Source of the DNA: Loktanella sp. UBA3435
GTDB taxonomy: Bacteria; Pseudomonadota; Alphaproteobacteria; Rhodobacterales; Rhodobacteraceae
Length of the DNA stretch: 10,061 nucleotides
Direction: 5' to 3'
Assembly: GCA_002378665.1 (NCBI GenBank)
Contig: DFSO01000089.1
Coordinates: 15,477 to 25,537 of the forward strand
Shown: positions 6,395-10,061 of the stretch, one piece after another
How the letters are laid out: each line of letters opens with the position of its first letter
Numbering within the stretch: position 1 is the stretch's first letter
Notes under the pieces: generated by a model
Database searches by the model: none
What the model was told of the DNA's origin: nothing
The model's input: the letters and a program-made list of their open reading frames with translations, nothing else
Position numbers and translations under genes: made by a program

Positions 6395-6490
6395 GCTGAA
6401 CCATGGTCTGTCGCTCAGGGCGGGCTGTGGCCGATGTGGTGCTGGGTAAAATCGTTTGATGGGCTCACCCACGTGCGGGATACGCAGTAA
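6395..6490 (+). pseudogene. Degenerate remnant of the 3' end of a dadA gene
   Basis: This 96-bp segment aligns with the last 107 bp of the intact dadA (5740-5846). By eye, about 45 of the first 55 bases match, ending in the shared GACGTGGTGCTGGGTAA-like stretch. Then comes a net 11-bp deletion, and the final TTTGATGGGCT to TAA part matches again (18 of the last 27). In the dadA frame it reads TMVCRSGRAVADVVLGK against TMACGSSRAVADVVLGK, then, after a frame change, SFDGLTHVRDTQ-stop against SFDGLTAARYTR-stop. A TGG codon of dadA is TGA here. Some differences are silent (GTA/GTG, GAC/GAT), which suggests it came from a diverged functional dadA paralogue and not from a very recent copying event. 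It cannot encode a working enzyme. Confidence 0.8.
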
Positions 6491-6496
6491 ATGGGC

Positions 6497-6811
6497 ATGA
6501 TTTTACATTGCGTCTTTTACCACTTCCGATAGGAAGCAGCACCGCAACAGCGGCAAGAGATCGTGCAAGAGCTTGCGCGCTTTAGTCAGTCGCTTGACGG
6601 TGTTCTGGGTTTCGAACATGGCCCGAACCGTGACTTTGAGAAGAAATCACAAGGCTACGACAGCGGCTTTGTAATCCGCTTTACCTCGCAAGAGGCGCTT
6701 GCGACCTACGCCAATCACCCGACACATCAAGCCCTCGGCAAGCGCCTGTGCGATCTTGTGCAAGGCGGTGCCGACGGCATTATTGTTTTCGATCTGGAAA
6801 CAAACGGCTAG
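6497..6811 (+). pseudogene. Dabb-family (stress-responsive A/B barrel) gene interrupted by an in-frame TAG
   Basis: Reading from ATG 6497 (or ATG 6491 in the same frame, directly after the dadA remnant's stop) gives MILHCVFYHFR, then TAG at 6530-6532, then EAAPQQRQEIVQELARFSQS and on to the stop at 6809-6811 in the same frame. Both halves belong to one Dabb domain: the first strand with its conserved His is before the stop, and the GVLGFEHGPNRD turn, the GFVIRF strand and HPTHQALGK come after it. The usual length of about 100 residues is met only if the stop is read through. A GTG at 6563 could restart an 82-residue product lacking the first strand, unlikely to fold normally. Dabb proteins are small dimeric barrels, often of unknown function. 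Its stop overlaps the convergent transglycosylase stop (CTAG). Confidence 0.72.
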
Positions 6812-7944
6812 CCGCCAAGCGACCTGAGCAACTCCATCGACGGATCACCTGTTGCGGCTTGCCCGATGCTGCGCTGGTAGTTCGCAATCGCCGTGCGGCT
6901 GTTCGGGCCGATCACGCCGTCGGTGCCATCGGTGTCAAAACCACGCGCTGTCAGGCGGCGTTGCAATTGTTCGCGGTCCGCTTTCTGCATCCCGTATTGG
7001 TCGGGAGGAAAGCTGGCGCGAATAGGCCCGCCACCCGCGATACGGTCCGACAAATGCCCCACGCCAATCGCATAGGCGTCCGAGTTGTTATAGCGCTTGA
7101 TCGCGCGGAAGTTGGCGGTCACGGCAAAACGTGGCCCGCCAACTTGCGGTTGAATGATCGTGCCATCAGGCGCGCCGTTGCCCACTTCGCCACCCCAGCG
7201 CAGGCCAGGTTTCCAGCCGTTTTTCGCGAGATAAGCCGCCGTGGACGCCAGGGCATCGGACGGATCATCCGACCAGATATCACGTCGCCCGTCGCCTGTG
7301 AAATCAACCGCAAAGGCTTGATAAGACGTCGGAATAAACTGCGTGTTGCCCATCGCACCCGCCCATGAGCCCTTAAGGTCCTGTGCCGAAATATCGCCCG
7401 ACTGCAAAATCCGTAGTGCGGCGATCAACTGGCCTTCATAGAACTGACCGCGCCGCCCGTCAAAGGCCAGCGTCGAGGTGGCCGCAACCACCGACACATC
7501 GCCGCGCCGTTCGCCAAAGAAACTCTCAAGCCCCCAAATTGCCGCGACGATCTGCGCAGGCACACCGTATTTCGCCTCAATCGCGTTTAGCGTACCCCGA
7601 TGACGGGCAAGGGCCGCGCGGCCCTTGGTCACGCGCTCGTCAGAGGCGGCAATCGCGAGGTAGTCCTCAAGGGTGCGGTTAAATTCGGTCTGGTTGCGGT
7701 CACGTTTCACAACACCGGGCAAATAGCCCGCACCGCGAAAACCAGCGTCTAAGGTGGACTGGGAAATGCCCTGATTGGCCGCACGTGCGCGAAAACCACG
7801 GACCCAAGCGTCATAATTGGCGTTTCTGACAGGTTGCAGATCATCAGGCACACGCGGGCTTGCCGCCACAGACGCACGCCTACCACAGCCCGACAACCCA
7901 AAAGCCGCAACCCCAAGAAGCGCCACTCTCCGCGATACAACCAT
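6808..7944 (-). CDS. Lytic murein transglycosylase, MltB-like (GH103), with peptidoglycan-binding domain
   Basis: 378 residues. The N-terminus has a leader and lipobox LSGC (Cys20), so it should be a lipoprotein of the envelope. Residues from about 42 to 315 are the SLT_2/MltB catalytic domain. It cleaves the MurNAc-GlcNAc bond of peptidoglycan to leave 1,6-anhydroMurNAc. The catalytic Glu is E140 in IWGLESFFGE. Other family blocks are GSWAGAMGNTQFIPTSY and the DFTGDGRRDIW segment. Residues about 317-378 (MQKADREQLQRRLTARGF ... GVIGPNSRTAIANYQ) form a PG_binding_1 repeat that holds the enzyme on the wall. GGGGTGAG lies close before the ATG at 7944. Its TAG stop overlaps the stop of the convergent Dabb pseudogene. 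Confidence 0.93.
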   Translation of the reverse strand: MVVSRRVALLGVAAFGLSGCGRRASVAASPRVPDDLQPVRNANYDAWVRGFRARAANQGISQSTLDAGFRGAGYLPGVVKRDRNQTEFNRTLEDYLAIAASDERVTKGRAALARHRGTLNAIEAKYGVPAQIVAAIWGLESFFGERRGDVSVVAATSTLAFDGRRGQFYEGQLIAALRILQSGDISAQDLKGSWAGAMGNTQFIPTSYQAFAVDFTGDGRRDIWSDDPSDALASTAAYLAKNGWKPGLRWGGEVGNGAPDGTIIQPQVGGPRFAVTANFRAIKRYNNSDAYAIGVGHLSDRIAGGGPIRASFPPDQYGMQKADREQLQRRLTARGFDTDGTDGVIGPNSRTAIANYQRSIGQAATGDPSMELLRSLGG

Positions 7945-7982
7945 AACTCACCCCAATGTTTTTGTTTTAACGATAGCTACCT

Positions 7983-8020
7983 TGCCCGCAAGTCCGCGCA
8001 AATTGGTGATTTCGCGGGCA
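7983..8020. repeat. Intergenic stem-loop between the transglycosylase and globin genes
   Basis: TGCCCGC (7983-7989) and GCGGGCA (8014-8020) are perfect 7-bp inverted arms. Inside them, GCGcAAAT and ATTTCGC form a second, bulged stem around TGGTG; the two stems share bases and may be alternatives. No T-run follows on the minus strand, so it is not an obvious terminator of the globin gene. It lies in the 126-bp spacer and could be an mRNA structure or processing site. Confidence 0.4.
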
Positions 8021-8070
8021 GGGCGCATCGGCTCTTTTTCGCGTGTTTGGAGGGCTATGAGGTCAACTGT

Positions 8071-8826
8071 TCAGATCATCAGCGCCTTTTTTAGCAATTC
8101 CTCTTTACCGTTATATTGCGAAACATCGACCCCGAGTTTGTGCAGCGCATCCGATATTTGCGCCTCTGTCAGCGCATGAATCTCTGCATCGGTCATCCGC
8201 ATGAAATTAATCTTGACCTGATAGGCCTGATTGGTTTCGCCAAAGAAACTGCGGTTTTCAAAGGCGAATTCATCGGCGTATTTCTTCATGAAATGGGATA
8301 GGAACGTGTTGATGCTTTGACGCACGCGCGGATCGTTGGGCAAAAGATCCGCCGAAGTGTCGAGGGTTTGCAGCATCAGATCTGACCAGCGTTTCGCACC
8401 TTTGTCATTCATCAATGCAATCGCATTATGGGTGTGGTGAAAGCTCAGCCTGAATTCAGCGCCGTGATAATAGGGGCCACCGCCCATGACGTCGATCCAC
8501 ATCGCCGCTTGGGTGTTGATGTGGTGGTCAATCGGGCCGACGTTCTCAAACACGCTTGTAAACCAAGGCTCATCCGCAAATACACGCTGATAGAACCGTT
8601 GCACAAGCCGCACTATTGGCTCTTGCCCCAGCACCGAATAAAGCTGCCAGAACTGGATCGGTTTTTGCGGGTCAACGGACGCCGTAAGCGAGACAATCTC
8701 CGCCATGCGGTGAGCATCAGCAGGCAGCAGACCCTTGGCGATCGCGGCCTTGATAAAGGCACGCTGGATGTCTTTGGTCATATAGCCATGCTGGGTCGGG
8801 TGTTTTGGAAGGTTTGGTTTAGTCAC
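8071..8826 (-). CDS. Truncated-haemoglobin-like protein with a C-terminal SAP/HeH-like tail
   Basis: The start is uncertain. GTG at 8826 (251 residues) is given; TTG at 8883 would add 19 residues and ATG at 8781 would remove 15. None has a strong Shine-Dalgarno, and TTGAAA at the TTG site looks more like a promoter box. In the 270-residue numbering from the TTG, residues about 78-205 resemble a group-2 truncated haemoglobin. FYQRVFADEPWFTSVF matches helices B-C, HHINTQAAMWIDVMGGG matches E, and FRLSFHHTHNAIALM matches the F region, with His150 the likely haem-ligating proximal histidine. An N-terminal helical extension precedes the domain. The last 41 residues (MTDAEIHALTEAQISDALHK to the end) look like a helix-extension-helix SAP/HeH motif, LTEAQISDALHKLGVDV followed by GKEELLKKAL. 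Possible roles are oxygen or NO binding or sensing; the globin call is by pattern only. Confidence 0.65.
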   Translation of the reverse strand: MTKPNLPKHPTQHGYMTKDIQRAFIKAAIAKGLLPADAHRMAEIVSLTASVDPQKPIQFWQLYSVLGQEPIVRLVQRFYQRVFADEPWFTSVFENVGPIDHHINTQAAMWIDVMGGGPYYHGAEFRLSFHHTHNAIALMNDKGAKRWSDLMLQTLDTSADLLPNDPRVRQSINTFLSHFMKKYADEFAFENRSFFGETNQAYQVKINFMRMTDAEIHALTEAQISDALHKLGVDVSQYNGKEELLKKALMI

Positions 8827-9183
8827 GCGCTTGCCCCGTTTTATGATGCCCCCGACATAGGCATTCACGCCTTGGGTTTTCAACTCAGCATCCGCGCACA
8901 GAGGGTCTAAACAATTGCGAGTGTGCTGGGAAGGTCAGGTGTCAGCTTTGCGGACAAAACGGACTTGTGCACGCGCGGCTATTGCTGACGCAGCATTTGC
9001 TCTCATGTGCGAAAGCCTGATCGCTGCACCGCGGTCGGTGTCACCGAACCGGCCGTTCTCACGTGTAAATCTGGTCTAGATTGCGCACCATATCTTGTAG
9101 CGCTATTGCTAAAGACCAATTTTGCGGTGGTGACATAGGACCGTTTTGCATTGGCGAACGGCACGACCGCTCGCCAACAGGTC
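8827..9183. other. Non-coding stretch between the globin and recombinase genes
   Basis: About 360 bp without a gene I can support. From the left it holds the uncertain globin start region with TTGAAA near 8883 and a TATGT box 17 bp further on (minus strand), a possible globin promoter. There follows a cluster of short palindromes at 9028-9056 (ACCGCGGT, then TCGGTG-T-CACCGA) and AATCT-ggtct-AGATT near 9070. It ends with the strong hairpin at 9151-9177 beside the recombinase stop. No tRNA-like sequence is visible. The boundary between core chromosome and any element carrying the recombinase could lie here. Confidence 0.4.
9151..9177 (-). repeat. Hairpin directly after the recombinase gene
   Basis: TTGGCGA (9151-9157) and TCGCCAA (9171-9177) are perfect 7-bp arms. 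After one mismatch, CGG and CCG extend the stem by 3 bp, leaving a CACGA loop. It starts 6 bp after the recombinase stop. Read from the minus strand no T-run follows, so it may be a weak terminator, an mRNA-stabilising hairpin, or part of a recombination site. Confidence 0.5.
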
Positions 9184-9816
9184 TCAGATGTCTATTCGCT
9201 CAGCAATACTTAAGGCATCTTCCAGCTCGACGCCCAAATAACGCACGGTGCTATCGACTTTTGTGTGACCAAGTAAGAGTTGGACAGCGCGAAGGTTGCC
9301 TGTCTTGCGATAAATCTCTGCAGCTTTGGTTCGGCGCATCGAGTGTGTTCCGTATCCGCTGGGCTCTAGACCTATGGCTGTCACCCAGTCACGTACTAGT
9401 CGACCGTACTGACGTGTTGAGATATGCGGGCGGTCGTGGAAGCGGCTTGGAAACATAGAGCGACAGCCGATCATCTCAGGTGATCTCACCCATGCAATGA
9501 CAGTATCACGAGTGTTTTCAGTCAGTTCGAACTGAACCGGTTTCTTGGTTTTGCTCTGGATCACCGATACCCTTTCGCGAACGCGGTCATCCTTGACCAA
9601 ATCGGTCACAGCGAGTTTGACCAGATCGCAGCCGCGCAGCTTGCTATCGATTGCAACATTAAACAGCACCAGGTCGCGTAGGTAGCCCGCAAGTTCGAGC
9701 CGGGCACGAATGGCCCACACCTGTTTGGGAAGCAGAGGTCGTTTCTGACCTATTATTCGTCCCTTGTTCCAGGCTCTTCTCTTCGGGTTTACCATGGGTA
9801 GTTGGACTCTTGGCAT
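9184..9816 (-). CDS. Compact tyrosine recombinase/integrase
   Basis: 210 residues from the ATG at 9816, chosen because GGAGGG lies about 7 bases upstream; an in-frame upstream ATG at 9918 lacks this. The catalytic set of tyrosine recombinases is complete: Arg61 (LRGCDL), a lysine in the QSKTKKP hairpin (Lys89 or Lys91), His158 and Arg161 (THSMRRT), His184 (LLGHTKVDS) and the nucleophile Tyr193 (VRYLG). Only a short basic leader (PKRRAWNKGRIIGQKRPL) precedes the catalytic domain. The usual N-terminal core-binding and arm-binding domains of phage integrases are absent. Recombinases with this NPKRRAWNKGR start form a distinct compact family I recognise from many proteobacteria, often on plasmids or accessory regions; the DNA sites they use are not known to me. 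Codon use is less GC-rich than the neighbouring genes, hinting at transfer. Confidence 0.88.
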   Translation of the reverse strand: MPRVQLPMVNPKRRAWNKGRIIGQKRPLLPKQVWAIRARLELAGYLRDLVLFNVAIDSKLRGCDLVKLAVTDLVKDDRVRERVSVIQSKTKKPVQFELTENTRDTVIAWVRSPEMIGCRSMFPSRFHDRPHISTRQYGRLVRDWVTAIGLEPSGYGTHSMRRTKAAEIYRKTGNLRAVQLLLGHTKVDSTVRYLGVELEDALSIAERIDI

Positions 9817-10012
9817 AACATGCCCTCCAATCCTCCCTCCATGCCCAGACATCAGCACCGCGCCGACGAAGACAACATAGCATCCGTTCAAGTGGCCGTT
9901 GTGAAAAGGAACGAGCAAGCATTATCGTTGCAAGTGCATCAGGCCGGTAAAAGCCTAAGGCGACGAGTGCCGCGCCTTGCTCAAGCGTCAGAGCACTGCA
10001 GTCATTTGACAT
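9659..10012 (-). CDS. Possible small ORF upstream of and overlapping the recombinase (uncertain)
   Basis: 117 codons from ATG at 10012. The first 60-65 residues, before the recombinase start, look like possible protein: LTLEQGAALVALGFYRPDAL then a helical LERMLCCLRRRGADVWAWRE stretch, resembling a small helix-turn-helix. The remaining part overlaps the recombinase in another frame and is low-complexity, as expected of a shadow. No clear ribosome site precedes the ATG. It may be a short accessory protein of the recombinase locus, the end of a former gene, or chance. I recognise no family. Confidence 0.25.
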   Translation of the reverse strand: MSNDCSALTLEQGAALVALGFYRPDALATIMLARSFSQRPLERMLCCLRRRGADVWAWREDWRACYAKSPTTHGKPEEKSLEQGTNNRSETTSASQTGVGHSCPARTCGLPTRPGAV

Positions 10013-10061
10013 CGTTTTTGCACGCTATCTGCCGCAAATCTTTGCAAACCCGTAGACGTTT

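Noticed and set aside
6748..7368. A 206-codon open frame on the plus strand opposite the transglycosylase gene
   Set aside because: Antisense shadow of the MltB-like gene, arginine/alanine-rich, without a ribosome site or recognisable motif.
8428..8910. A 160-codon open frame on the plus strand opposite the globin-like gene
   Set aside because: Antisense to a protein with clear globin-like blocks, and its own sequence resembles no family.
9081..9458. A 125-codon open frame on the plus strand running into the recombinase gene
   Set aside because: Most of it is antisense to the recombinase; the first 100 bp cover the hairpin region and show no start signals.
1..10061. CRISPR arrays, tRNA or rRNA genes, intact insertion sequences
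   Set aside because: No regularly spaced repeats, no cloverleaf-like sequences and no transposase motifs were seen on either strand.

Overview
The window looks like chromosomal DNA of an alphaproteobacterium of the Rhodobacteraceae (Roseobacter group). This rests on the moderately high GC content, the long alphaproteobacterial form of bL28, and several proteins of types I associate with roseobacters: a small lipoprotein often labelled 'arginine transporter' there, a four-helix membrane protein, DadA, and an MltB-type transglycosylase with a peptidoglycan-binding tail. The lineage call comes from recognising these families by eye, not from a database search.

Layout, left to right. Minus strand, 1-3572: the N-terminal part of a secreted formylglycine-generating-enzyme (FGE/SUMF1-like) protein cut by the window edge; a rho-independent terminator; rpmB with a clear promoter and a structured leader; a VOC/glyoxalase-fold gene; a truncated paralogue of that gene; and a translationally coupled pair, meaB followed by an alpha/beta hydrolase. 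Plus strand, 3680-4105: a four-helix membrane protein, whose stop overlaps the stop of a minus-strand lipoprotein (4102-4407). Plus strand, 4587-6390: dadA (D-amino acid dehydrogenase) and a secreted DsrE-like protein.

6391-6811 is a zone of gene decay. A 96-bp degenerate copy of the 3' end of a dadA gene lies directly after the DsrE-like gene. Immediately after it comes a Dabb-family (A/B barrel) gene interrupted by an in-frame TAG at its twelfth codon. Minus strand, 6808-9816: an MltB-like lytic transglycosylase lipoprotein; a truncated-haemoglobin-like protein with a C-terminal SAP/HeH-like tail; about 360 bp of non-coding DNA rich in short palindromes; and a compact tyrosine recombinase that may mark the edge of a mobile element continuing past the right end.

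Functional links are modest. MeaB is the GTPase chaperone of methylmalonyl-CoA mutase, and its stop codon overlaps the start of the hydrolase, so those two are made together. DadA feeds D-amino acid electrons into respiration but has no alanine racemase beside it. No tRNA, rRNA, CRISPR array or intact transposase is visible. The points most worth a second look are the decayed dadA copy, the nonsense-interrupted Dabb gene, the globin with a SAP/HeH-like tail, and the compact recombinase with its palindrome-rich flank.
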